This document shows, one piece after another, positions 48,696-56,751 of a stretch of DNA of 64,000 nucleotides. Source of the DNA: Pseudomonas campi. GTDB lineage: Bacteria > Pseudomonadota > Gammaproteobacteria > Pseudomonadales > Pseudomonadaceae. The notes beneath the pieces were generated by a model that saw only the letters and a program-made list of their open reading frames with translations, was not told the DNA's origin and did no database searches. A program made the position numbers and the translations under genes. Every line of letters begins with the position of its first letter. Position 1 is the stretch's first letter. Where the stretch lies: contig NZ_CP053697.2 in NCBI RefSeq assembly GCF_013200955.2, forward strand, positions 1,860,001 to 1,924,000, written 5' to 3'.

Positions 48696-48764
48696 CTGTA
48701 GGAGCGAGCTCTGCTCGCGAAGTTGTTGCGCGGCCTGTTTCGCGAGCAGAGCTCGCTCCTACAG
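48696..48764. repeat. REP-like perfect inverted repeat after pyrD
   Basis: Two 26-bp arms (48696-48721 and 48739-48764) are perfect reverse complements, separated by 17 bp. The arms begin CTGTAGGAGCGAGC and end GCTCGCGAA, the pattern of Pseudomonas REP sequences. It begins 2 bp after the pyrD stop and may act as a terminator and mRNA stabiliser. Confidence 0.85.
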
Positions 48765-48766
48765 GC

Positions 48767-48793
48767 AATAAAAAGGGCCCCGGAGGGGCCCCT
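48767..48793 (-). terminator. Terminator of rmf (minus strand)
   Basis: GGGCCCC/GGGGCCC stem with a GGA loop at 48775-48791. On the minus strand it leads into TTTTTATTG, right for the rmf transcript, which ends at 48852. Confidence 0.8.
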
Positions 48794-48851
48794 GGGCTTG
48801 CGCCCACCGTCCGGATGGGACGGCCTGGTGAAGTCGGGTGGTGATCCTAGT

Positions 48852-49067
48852 TCAGCCGACGGCGTGCAGTTCGTTGAGTCGGTGGATGCCAGCGGTGCCG
48901 GTCAATCCGTCCCAGTTGTCGCCGCGACCTTCGCGCCAGCCGTTGATCCAGGCTTGACGTGTGGTGGGGTGGGTGAAAGGACACATGTCGCGGGATTTGC
49001 CATGAATGCCGTGCTGATAGCCGCGCAGGAAAGCTCGTTCCATCGGATCACGCTTAAGTCTTCTCAT
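48852..49067 (-). CDS. rmf: Ribosome modulation factor
   Basis: A 71-residue basic protein that matches Rmf (MRRLKRDPMERAFLRGYQHGI, then PTTRQAWINGWREGRGDNWDG). It binds the 30S subunit and promotes 100S hibernation dimers in stationary phase or slow-growing cells. The start at ATG 49067 has GAGGG about 10 bases upstream, partly paired with the following CCC. The leader is rich in hairpins. Confidence 0.97.
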   Translation of the reverse strand: MRRLKRDPMERAFLRGYQHGIHGKSRDMCPFTHPTTRQAWINGWREGRGDNWDGLTGTAGIHRLNELHAVG

Positions 49068-49200
49068 AGGGTGTTGCCCTCACTTGTTGACTGTTATGTC
49101 CTTGAGCTCCAAGTTGGAGCCAGGCAGAAATGCTCTGCCATTGGAGTCCGCTGCCGGCGTGGCGGACTGCCTGTCGATGCCGTTGCGGCATCAACCTGAG
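49068..49200 (-). promoter_or_regulatory. rmf: Hairpin-rich 5' leader of rmf
   Basis: Four stem-loops in 87 bp on the minus strand: GCTCC/GGAGC (49106-49120), GGCAGA/TCTGCC (49123-49139), AGTCCGC/GCGGACT (49145-49168) and GATGCCG/CGGCATC (49176-49192). Nearest the start, GAGGGCAACACCC can pair GGG with CCC over the ribosome-binding site. Whether the transcript begins upstream of all four is not visible. Confidence 0.5.
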
Positions 49201-49470
49201 TTGATTTCTAACGAATGCGTCGTGGCCTGTGAATGATCGTTTTGTCATAAGGGCGTAACGCATTTGGTTAAGGGGCCATAAGGTCCCAGCAGTTTTTTCG
49301 TGCTTTTTGCCCCAGCCCCCATGCTGTGGGAGTCGCGCCAGGGGACTGCGGCGTTTTGCCATTGCGAATTCGTCGTGTCTGCGAGCAGTGCTTGTTCCGA
49401 CGAAGGGTCGCATAGCGACGTTCTGTCACATATTTTGGCTAGCAAGCCGCCACTTTTTACTGGAAGTCAC
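49201..49470. other. Divergent promoter region between rmf and rlmKL
   Basis: 270 bp with no supported gene on either strand. No clear promoter consensus found. The frame opening at 49300 is a 5' extension of rlmKL, not a separate gene. Confidence 0.4.
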
Positions 49471-51675
49471 ATGTCGGACCGTTACGAACTGATCCTTACC
49501 TGCCCCAAGAGCCTGGAAAGCCTGTTGGCCGAAGAAGCCGCAGACCTGGGCCTGGAAGAGGTGCGTGAGCAGACCGCGGCTGTACGCGGTTTCGCCGGGC
49601 TGGAAACGGCTTACCGCCTGTGCCTCTGGTCGCGCCTGGCCAACCGGGTGCTGCTGGTGCTGCGGCGTTTCCCGGTAGTGGATGCCGAGTCCATGTACCA
49701 GGACGTGCTGGCCGTGGACTGGGCCGAGCATATGGAGCCTTCCGGCACCCTGGCCGTGGAGTTCAGCGGCAATGGCTCGGGCATCGACAACACCCACTTC
49801 GGCGCGCTGAAGGTCAAGGATGCGATCGTCGACAAGCTGCGTACCGCCGATGGTACGCGACCGTCGATCGACAAGATCAACCCGCACCTGCGCATTCATC
49901 TGCGCCTGGACCGTGGCGAAGCGGTGCTGTCGCTGGACCTGTCCGGGCACAGCCTGCACCAGCGCGGTTATCGCCTGCAGCAGGGCGCCGCGCCGCTCAA
50001 GGAAAACCTGGCCGCGGCGGTGCTGATCCGTTCCGGCTGGCCGCGCATTGCCGCTGCCGGCGGCGCCCTGGCCGACCCCATGTGCGGCGTCGGCACCTTT
50101 CTGGTCGAGGCGGCGATGATCGCTGCCGATCAGGCGCCCAACCTGCGCCGCGAGCAGTGGGGTTTCAGTTACTGGCTGGGCCATGTGCCGGCGCTGTGGA
50201 AGAAACTGCATGCCGAGGCCGAGGAGCGTGCGGCCATCGGTCTGCGCAAGCCGCCGCTGTGGATTCGCGGCTACGAGGCCGATCCGCGACTGATCCAGCC
50301 GGCGCGCAACAACATCGAACGGGCCGGCCTGAGCGACTGGGTCAAGGTCTACCAGGGCGAACTGGCCACCTTCGAGCCGCGCCCAGACCAGAACCAGACC
50401 GGCCTGGTGGTCAGCAACCCGCCTTATGGTGAGCGCCTGGGCGACGAGGCGAGCCTGCTCTATCTCTACCAGCACCTCGGCGAGCGTCTGCGCCAGAGCT
50501 GCCTGAACTGGGAAGCGGCGGTGTTCACCGGCGCGCCCGAGCTGGGCAAGCGCATGGGCCTGCGCAGCCACAAGCAGTACGCTTTCTGGAACGGCGCACT
50601 GCCGTGCAAGCTGCTGCTGTTCAAGATCTTGCCGGAGCAGTTCGTGACCGGTGAGCGTCGCTCCAGTCGTGCCAATGAGGCCGGCGACAGCGACGAGCAG
50701 CAGCCGCTGGTGGCCCAGGCCAACCAGGCGGCGCGCCTGTCGGAAGGCGGGCAGATGTTCGCCAACCGCCTGCAGAAAAACCTCAAGACCCTCGGCAAGT
50801 GGGCGCGCAAGGCGGATATCCAGTGCTATCGCCTGTATGACGCCGACATGCCCGAGTACGCCCTGGCCATCGACCTGTACCAGGATTGGGTGCATGTGCA
50901 GGAATATGCACCGCCGCGCTCAATCGACCCGGAAAAGGCCCAGACCCGCCTGCTCGATGCCCTGGCGGCGATTCCCGTGGCCCTCGGCGTGCCGCAGGAC
51001 CGGGTGGTTATCAAGCGCCGCGAACGCCAGAGCGGCACCAAACAGTACGAGCGCCAGGCGACCCAGGGCCAGTTCATGGAGGTGAACGAAGGCGGCATCA
51101 AGCTGCTGGTCAACCTCACCGATTACCTGGATACCGGCCTGTTCCTCGACCACCGTCCGCTGCGCCTGCGCATCCAGAAGGAAGCGGCCGGCAAGCGCTT
51201 CCTCAACCTGTTCTGCTACACCGCCACGGCCAGCGTGCACGCGGCCAAGGGTGGTGCGCGCAGCACCACCAGCGTCGACCTGTCGAAAACCTACCTCGAC
51301 TGGGCGCGGCGCAACCTCAGCCTGAACGGTTTCTCCGACAAGCAGAAGCTGGAGCAGGGCGACGTGATGGCCTGGCTGGCGGCCGATCGCGGTGAATACG
51401 AGCTGATCTTCATCGACCCGCCGACCTTCTCCAACTCCAAGCGCATGGAAGGGGTGTTCGACGTGCAGCGTGATCACGTGCAACTGCTCGACCTGGCCAT
51501 GAACCGTTTGGCGCCGGGCGGCGTGCTGTATTTCTCCAACAACTTCCGCAAGTTCCAGCTCGATGAAGGACTGGCAGCGCGTTACTCCGTCGAGGAGATC
51601 AGTGCCAGTACGATCGACCAGGATTTCGCGCGCAACCCGAAAATTCACCGTGCCTGGAAGCTAATGGCACGCTAG
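49471..51675 (+). CDS. rlmL: Bifunctional 23S rRNA methyltransferase RlmKL
   Basis: A 734-residue fusion of RlmL (m2G2445) and RlmK (m7G2069). The N-terminus MSDRYELILTCPKSLESLLAEE opens a THUMP domain; the RlmL half has GVGTFLVEAAMIA and the NPPY-type SNPPYGERLG. The RlmK half has LNLFCYTATASVHAAKGGA and FIDPPTFSNSKRM. Both halves appear intact. ATG 49471 starts the family; an in-frame extension to 49300 is not coding-like. It modifies the 50S subunit during assembly. Confidence 0.96.
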   Translation: MSDRYELILTCPKSLESLLAEEAADLGLEEVREQTAAVRGFAGLETAYRLCLWSRLANRVLLVLRRFPVVDAESMYQDVLAVDWAEHMEPSGTLAVEFSGNGSGIDNTHFGALKVKDAIVDKLRTADGTRPSIDKINPHLRIHLRLDRGEAVLSLDLSGHSLHQRGYRLQQGAAPLKENLAAAVLIRSGWPRIAAAGGALADPMCGVGTFLVEAAMIAADQAPNLRREQWGFSYWLGHVPALWKKLHAEAEERAAIGLRKPPLWIRGYEADPRLIQPARNNIERAGLSDWVKVYQGELATFEPRPDQNQTGLVVSNPPYGERLGDEASLLYLYQHLGERLRQSCLNWEAAVFTGAPELGKRMGLRSHKQYAFWNGALPCKLLLFKILPEQFVTGERRSSRANEAGDSDEQQPLVAQANQAARLSEGGQMFANRLQKNLKTLGKWARKADIQCYRLYDADMPEYALAIDLYQDWVHVQEYAPPRSIDPEKAQTRLLDALAAIPVALGVPQDRVVIKRRERQSGTKQYERQATQGQFMEVNEGGIKLLVNLTDYLDTGLFLDHRPLRLRIQKEAAGKRFLNLFCYTATASVHAAKGGARSTTSVDLSKTYLDWARRNLSLNGFSDKQKLEQGDVMAWLAADRGEYELIFIDPPTFSNSKRMEGVFDVQRDHVQLLDLAMNRLAPGGVLYFSNNFRKFQLDEGLAARYSVEEISASTIDQDFARNPKIHRAWKLMAR

Positions 51676-51753
51676 TCTCAGGGTTATTGGCACCTCAAGG
51701 CTGCACTGACAGCTTATTGACAGGGACTGTCAATCTCAGATGAGCGAGCTTGC

Positions 51754-54165
51754 ATGTTGGCATGGCGCAGTAACTCGCCCGAAGGTACCCAACCCCTGCG
51801 GGATACATCCCTGGCCTGGCTGCTGGCCGGCATCGTCTGCCTGGGCGGCCTGGCGCTGACCCTCGGCCTGAGTGCCCTGCTCAGCAATTTCTACCAGCAC
51901 CAGCTGGAGCAGCGCTTCGATGCAGTCGCCAAGGATCGGGCATCGCTCGATGCAGGACGACTTTGCTGCGCGCGCGCATGAGCTCGATGGCATTCGGCGC
52001 TTCTTCGTCAATGCCGATCAGGTGACCCATAGCGAATTCAGCGGTTATGTCGGTGATCTGCCGCAGCACGCCTTCTCCTACACCTGGGTGCCTCGGGTCA
52101 CTGACTCACAGCGGCAGGCGTTCGAGACCGGCGCAGTGGCGCTGGGCGTGCCTGACTTGCAGATCCGTGACCTGGTCAGCCGCGGGGTTTTAAAGGTGGC
52201 TGGGCGACGTGCCGAGTACTTCCCTATCCTGTTCATTGACTCCGTGCACTTGAAGGCTGAGCAGGTTCTGGGCCTGGATGTCGCCGCATTACCCGAACGG
52301 CTGAATACCCTCCAGCGGGCCGGCCAGGGCGGCAACATGGCGGCCTCTGGGGTTCTCCGCTTTCTTGCCACGTCTGTTGCCGAAGATGGTCTGGTTCTGG
52401 CCGCACCGGTCTATCGTGGCGCCATGCCGGAGGATCCGGCGCAGCGCTGCGTGGCTATGTACTGGCCTCCTTCAGTCTCCAGCAACTGCTGAGCGGTCAT
52501 GAGAACAGCGAGGATGCCCTCAGCCTCAGCCTGGAACTGCGCGATATCAGTGGGCTGGATGGGCAAATATTGCACTATCGCTCGGCCCAGGAACCTGCAC
52601 CAGAGAGCCGCTTGCTGCACACCCGTGAGCTGCAACTGGCGGATCGCCGCTACACCCTGAGTATCCGCCCGAGCGAGGTTTTCCTGCAGGCCAATACCAC
52701 CCTCGGTGGCCTGGCCATCGTGCTGACTTCCGGGATGTTGCTGACCCTGCTGCTGGCTGCGTTGTTGTTCAGCCTGGCCAGCCAGCGCCAGCGCGCCCAA
52801 CTGCTGGTGCGTGAGAAGACGGCAGCATTGCGTCAGCGCGAAAGCGAGCTGGCGCAAGTAAACAGCCAGTTGCGTGGTGTACTGGATTCGGCCACCCAGG
52901 TTTCCATCATCGCGACCGACCTGGACGGCATCATCCAGACCTTCAATGTCGGCGCCGAACGTATGCTCGGCTACCGCGCCGAGGACATGATCGGCCAGAC
53001 TACCCCGGAGCGCATCCACCTGGCAGCAGAAGTGCAGCAGCGTTCCCGGGATATCAGCTTGAAGCTCGGGCGGCCCGTTTCCGGTTTCGAAGTGTTTGTC
53101 GCCGAAGCATCTGGCCAGCAGGGCCATGTGGAACGTGAATGGACCTATGTGCGCCAGGATGGTAGCCAGCTGGTGGTCAATCTGATCGTCACCGGAGTGC
53201 GCGATGCCGATGCACAACTGGTGGGCTATCTCGGTATTGCCATCGACATCACCGAGGCGCGACATAGCCGCGAGGCACTTGAGGCGCGTGATGAGTTGCT
53301 GGAAAAGCTGACTGCCAACGTGCCGGGAGCCATTTACCAGTACCAGCTCAACACCGATGGTACGTCCTGTTTTCCCTATGCCAGCCTGGGCCTGCGTGCG
53401 CTTTATGAGATCGAGCCGGAAAGCCTGCGGCAGAACGGCGAGGGGGTCTTCCAGCGCATTCACCCGGAGGATCTCGATGGGGTCAAGCGCAGTGTGCTGA
53501 CCTCGGCGGAGCAATTGACTCCCTGGCGCGAGGAGTACCGTGTGCTGTTGCCGCGTCAGGGCTTGCGCTGGTTGCGTGGCGAGGCTTCACCTGAGCGCTT
53601 GAGTGATGGCCGCGTTCTCTGGCATGGCTACCTGACCGATGTTACCGGGCCGAAACTGGTAGAGCAGGAGCTGCGTACCCTGTCGATCACCGACACCCTG
53701 ACTGGGGCCTACAACCGGCGCTATTTTCAGGAGCGCCTGGAAATGGAGATTTCCCGGGCTAAACGACAGTCCGCTCAGGGGCCTGCCGTGGTGATGCTGG
53801 ACATTGATCACTTCAAGTTGATCAATGACCGTTTCGGTCATGACACCGGCGACCGGGTATTGAAGGCGGTGTGTGAACGCATCCGCCAGCGCCTGCGCAA
53901 CATCGATGTGTTCTGTCGCCTGGGTGGCGAAGAGTTCATCGTGCTGGCGCCAGCTACCAGTGAGGATCAGGCGCTGATTCTGGCTGAGGCACTGTGGCAG
54001 ATACTGCGCAATGAGCCAGTGGATGGAGTCGGCATCGTCACGGCCAGCTTCGGCGTAACAGCCTGGCGCATTGGCGAAAGCAGTGCGGCCCTGCTGAGTC
54101 GTGTGGATGCTGCGGTGTACAAGGCCAAGGCGGCCGGGCGCGACCGTTTGCAGGTCATGCCCTAG
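51754..54165 (+). pseudogene. CHASE-PAS-PAS-GGDEF gene broken by two frameshifts
   Basis: A single-gene layout is split. Frame 1 (from ATG 51754) has a membrane segment (about 20-42) and CHASE start; at about 51949 the sense continues in frame 2 (KDRASL, then MQDDFAARAHELDGIRRFF) to near 52444, where it returns to frame 1 (PEDPAQ, then ALRGYVLASFSLQQLL). The remainder, open to 54165, has a second membrane segment, two PAS domains and GGDEF with active GGEEF. One extra base and one missing base explain the pattern. Either a recent pseudogene or sequencing errors; the last part may still be translated. Confidence 0.8.
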
Positions 54166-54189
54166 GCCTTTACTCAACAGGCCCTTTAC

Positions 54190-55620
54190 TCAGCGACCAT
54201 AGATATCCAGCAGCGCCTGGTCGAGCACCGCTGAAGCGCCCCAGGGGCGAGGGTCATTGAGAATCGCCACCACGGCCCAGGTGGTGCCCTTGGCGTCGCG
54301 GGTATAGCCGGCGATGGCGCGTACGTTGTTCAGGGTGCCGGTCTTGATATGAGCCAGACCTTCCATGCCGGTGCGCTTTAGGCGTTTGCGCATGGTGCCA
54401 TCCATGCCGACCAGGGGCATCGAGGCAATGAACTCGGCGGCATAGGGGCTTTGCCAGGCAGCTTGCAGCATGGCGGCCATCTCCCGCGCACTGACCCGTT
54501 CGGCGCGCGACAGGCCGGAGCCATTCTCGATCACCAGGTGCGGCGCGGTAATGCCCTTGCGCGCCAGCCAGTTGCGGATGACCCGCTGGGCGGCCTTGGC
54601 ATCGTCGGTATCGACGCGATCACGAAACTTCGCGCCCAGGCTGAGGAACAGCTGCTGGGCCATGGTGTTGTTGCTGTACTTGTTGATGTCGCGAATGATC
54701 TCCACCAGGTCTGGCGAATAGGCGCGGGCCAGCAGGCGGGCGCTCTTGGGCACATTGGCGACCTGGTCCTTGCCGAGGATGCTGCCACCGAGCTCCTGCC
54801 AGATGGCCCGCACGGCGCCGGCGGCGTAGGCGGGGTGATCGAGCAGGGCCAGATAGCTCTGCGCGCTGCAACCTTCGGCCAGCTTGCCACTGACGATCAG
54901 CGTGGTGCCGTCGTACTGGGTCACCGGGTTGAAGCGCACATCCGGCCAGCCGGGGCACTTGCTGGCCGGCAAGGCCTTGACCTGGTTGTCGATGCGCACG
55001 TTGGTCAACGGCGGCTCCATCATCACGCTGACCTTGCCGCCGGAGGTGCGGGTGATCAGGCGCACGGCCTTGAGGTTGACCAGCAGGGAGTCCGGCCCGA
55101 CCAGGAATGGCTTGTTCTTGTCGCCACCGTCGTCGTTGAAGCTGGGCAGCTGCGGGTGAACAAAGTGGCTGCGGTCGAGGATCAGGTCACCGGTGACCTG
55201 TTGCACGCCATTGGCGCGCAGGTCGCGCATCAGCAGCCAGAGTTTTTCCATGTTCAGCTTGGGATCACCGCCACCCTTGAGGTAGAGGTTGCCGTTGAGC
55301 ACGCCACCTTTCAGCGGGCCGTCGGTGTAGAACTCGGTCTGCCACTGGTGGGTGGGGCCGAGCAGTTCCAGGGCGGCGTAGGTGGTGACCAGTTTCATGG
55401 TCGAGGCCGGATTCACCGAGACATCGGCATTGTGGACGATGCTGGTGCCGGGGCCGTTGAGCGGAATGGCCACCAGCGACAGGCTGTTGTTGCCCAGCTT
55501 GTTGGCTTTCATGGCTTTTTGCACCTTGGGCGGCAGCACTGTGCTGGTGGCGGCGAAGGTGGGTAGGGCGAGTGGCAGCAGAGCGCTGACGAGAAGCAGG
55601 GAACGCAGTGATTTGATCAT
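54190..55620 (-). CDS. dacB: D-alanyl-D-alanine carboxypeptidase/endopeptidase (PBP4 type)
   Basis: A 476-residue exported protein. A signal peptide ends near TFA-AT. The three penicillin-binding motifs are SxxK (S73-T-M-K76 in PASTMKL), SxN (KYSNNTMA) and KTG (HIKTGTL). The long insert between the first two is typical of the DacB/PBP4 class. It trims peptidoglycan cross-links in the periplasm. It converges with the broken GGDEF gene. Confidence 0.95.
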   Translation of the reverse strand: MIKSLRSLLLVSALLPLALPTFAATSTVLPPKVQKAMKANKLGNNSLSLVAIPLNGPGTSIVHNADVSVNPASTMKLVTTYAALELLGPTHQWQTEFYTDGPLKGGVLNGNLYLKGGGDPKLNMEKLWLLMRDLRANGVQQVTGDLILDRSHFVHPQLPSFNDDGGDKNKPFLVGPDSLLVNLKAVRLITRTSGGKVSVMMEPPLTNVRIDNQVKALPASKCPGWPDVRFNPVTQYDGTTLIVSGKLAEGCSAQSYLALLDHPAYAAGAVRAIWQELGGSILGKDQVANVPKSARLLARAYSPDLVEIIRDINKYSNNTMAQQLFLSLGAKFRDRVDTDDAKAAQRVIRNWLARKGITAPHLVIENGSGLSRAERVSAREMAAMLQAAWQSPYAAEFIASMPLVGMDGTMRKRLKRTGMEGLAHIKTGTLNNVRAIAGYTRDAKGTTWAVVAILNDPRPWGASAVLDQALLDIYGR

Positions 55621-55856
55621 TTGGCAGGCCCGGAGACTGGGGCGAAAAAATGCGCAGAGCCTTTAGCCAGGCCACTGCAAGTGTGCTGAGAATGACGCGC
55701 ATTATGCCCCAAGGCAGCGCACCGTGGCTTCTGCACTAAGGTGAAACTGACCGCTTGTTATGGTTTTTTCCCGCTTTGCGTCGGTTAGACAGGCGGGAAT
55801 GACGCCAAGCTGCTAGAGTGCCGCCGGTTATTTCTATGAGTTTTGAGGAGTTTTAC

Positions 55857-56198
55857 ATGGCCACTAACCGTTCCCGTCGTCTGCGCAAGAAACTCTGCGT
55901 CGATGAATTCCAGGAGCTGGGCTGCGAGCTGACCCTGAGCTTCCGCGACGGCCTGTCCGACGCCGAGATGGACAGCTTCGTCGAAGCCTTCCTGCGTGAT
56001 GCCGTCGAAAGCAACGGCCTGGGTTATGTCGGTGGCGATGACTACGGTTTCGTCTGCCTGGCCGAACGCGGCTCGGTCAGCGCCGAGCAGCGTGACAAGC
56101 TGGAAGCCTGGCTGAAAGGCCGTAGCGACCTGACCGGCTTCACCCTGAGCCCGCTGATGGACGTGTGGTACCCGGAAAATTCGGTCAACCCGGCCTGA
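55857..56198 (+). CDS. yggL: YggL/DUF469 ribosome-associated protein
   Basis: A 113-residue protein with the YggL/DUF469 pattern (RSRRLRKKLCVDEFQELGCEL, AEMDSFVEAFLRDAVES, GLGYVGGDDYGFVC). It has been linked to 50S-subunit assembly. ATG 55857 has GAGGAG upstream, better than the in-frame start at 55818. It is followed by a terminator. Confidence 0.88.
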   Translation: MATNRSRRLRKKLCVDEFQELGCELTLSFRDGLSDAEMDSFVEAFLRDAVESNGLGYVGGDDYGFVCLAERGSVSAEQRDKLEAWLKGRSDLTGFTLSPLMDVWYPENSVNPA

Positions 56199-56231
56199 TT
56201 TTCCTGCTCGGCAGGGTGATCTGCCAGCCAA

Positions 56232-56259
56232 AAAAAGCCCGACTCAGGTCGGGCTTTTT
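56232..56259 (+). terminator. Terminator of yggL
   Basis: 12-bp stem AAAAAGCCCGAC/GTCGGGCTTTTT with a TCAG loop, 33 bp after the yggL stop. Confidence 0.9.
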
Positions 56260-56295
56260 GTTGCGCGGGATTTGCCTGAAACGCGCTGCGCAGTC

Positions 56296-56354
56296 GTAGC
56301 CCGGATGCAATCCGGGAAACAGGCAGCTCCGCTCCCGGATTGCATCCGGGCTAC
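56296..56354. repeat. GTAGCCCGGATGCAATCCGGG-type inverted repeat
   Basis: Arms GTAGCCCGGATGCAATCCGG and its reverse complement flank an 18-19 bp spacer. The arms themselves are also partly palindromic. It is typical of interspersed repeats in high-GC proteobacteria. Confidence 0.8.
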
Positions 56355-56418
56355 AACGCAGGAAGCCAACTCCAAGGGTTGGGGAGGGGGTGGCAGGGCC
56401 AATGCCCTCTCCCCCCAG

Positions 56419-56444
56419 CCCCTCTCCCACAAGTGGGAGAGGGG
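56419..56444. repeat. CCCCTCTCCCAC hairpin repeat
   Basis: A 12-bp stem CCCCTCTCCCAC/GTGGGAGAGGGG with an AA loop, part of a common intergenic repeat. Confidence 0.7.
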
Positions 56445-56460
56445 AGTTTCCGAGGCCGAA

Positions 56461-56473
56461 AACAGGTTCTCAG
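56461..56473 (+). repeat. Isolated end of the long palindromic repeat
   Basis: AACAGGTTCTCAG matches the right end of copies A to D but has no body attached. It abuts the damaged left end of copy D, so one copy may have inserted into or recombined with another. Confidence 0.5.
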
Positions 56474-56751
56474 TGCCTGTTTACGATCTTTTGAGCTAGA
56501 GCCAGGCAAGGCGCAACGACCAGCGGGAGTAACAGCCGCAGGCTGGCCCGAAGGGTAAGCGCCAGCGAATCAATTGGGCGAGGGTGCGGAGTTTACGAGC
56601 TGTAAATGAGCAGGACTCGTTTCACTCGCCCTTCGGGCCGCGCTGAAGCGCGTTAGTCGCAAGCGACTTTCCGAGCCTAATTGACCAGCCTTTGGCTTCT
56701 ACTGCATTGCAACGCAGCATGGCCGACGATCAAGAGATCGTAGACAGGTTC
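56472..56751 (-). repeat. Long palindromic repeat, copy D (280 bp, reversed)
   Basis: Same framework read on the minus strand, with longer arms: TCAATTAGGC pairs with GCCCAATTGA, and AGCCAAAGGCTGG with CCAGCCTGCGGCT. The loop insert is the one of copy C, with AGTCGC/GCGACT in place of AGCGGC/GCCGCT. Its end at 56751 is directly followed by TCA, the reversed TGA stop of the HD-GYP gene. Confidence 0.85.

Larger units (their letters stand above)
56199..56751. other. Repeat-rich intergenic region between yggL and the HD-GYP gene
   Basis: 553 bp without a gene, made of the yggL terminator, a 59-bp inverted repeat, a CCCCTCTCCCAC hairpin, a partial repeat end (56461-56473) and palindromic repeat copy D. 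Confidence 0.75.

Noticed and set aside
45934..56751. Target-site duplication around the palindromic repeats
   Set aside because: Flanking bases are not consistent between copies (TCA, TAA, TGA contexts), so a duplication cannot be claimed.
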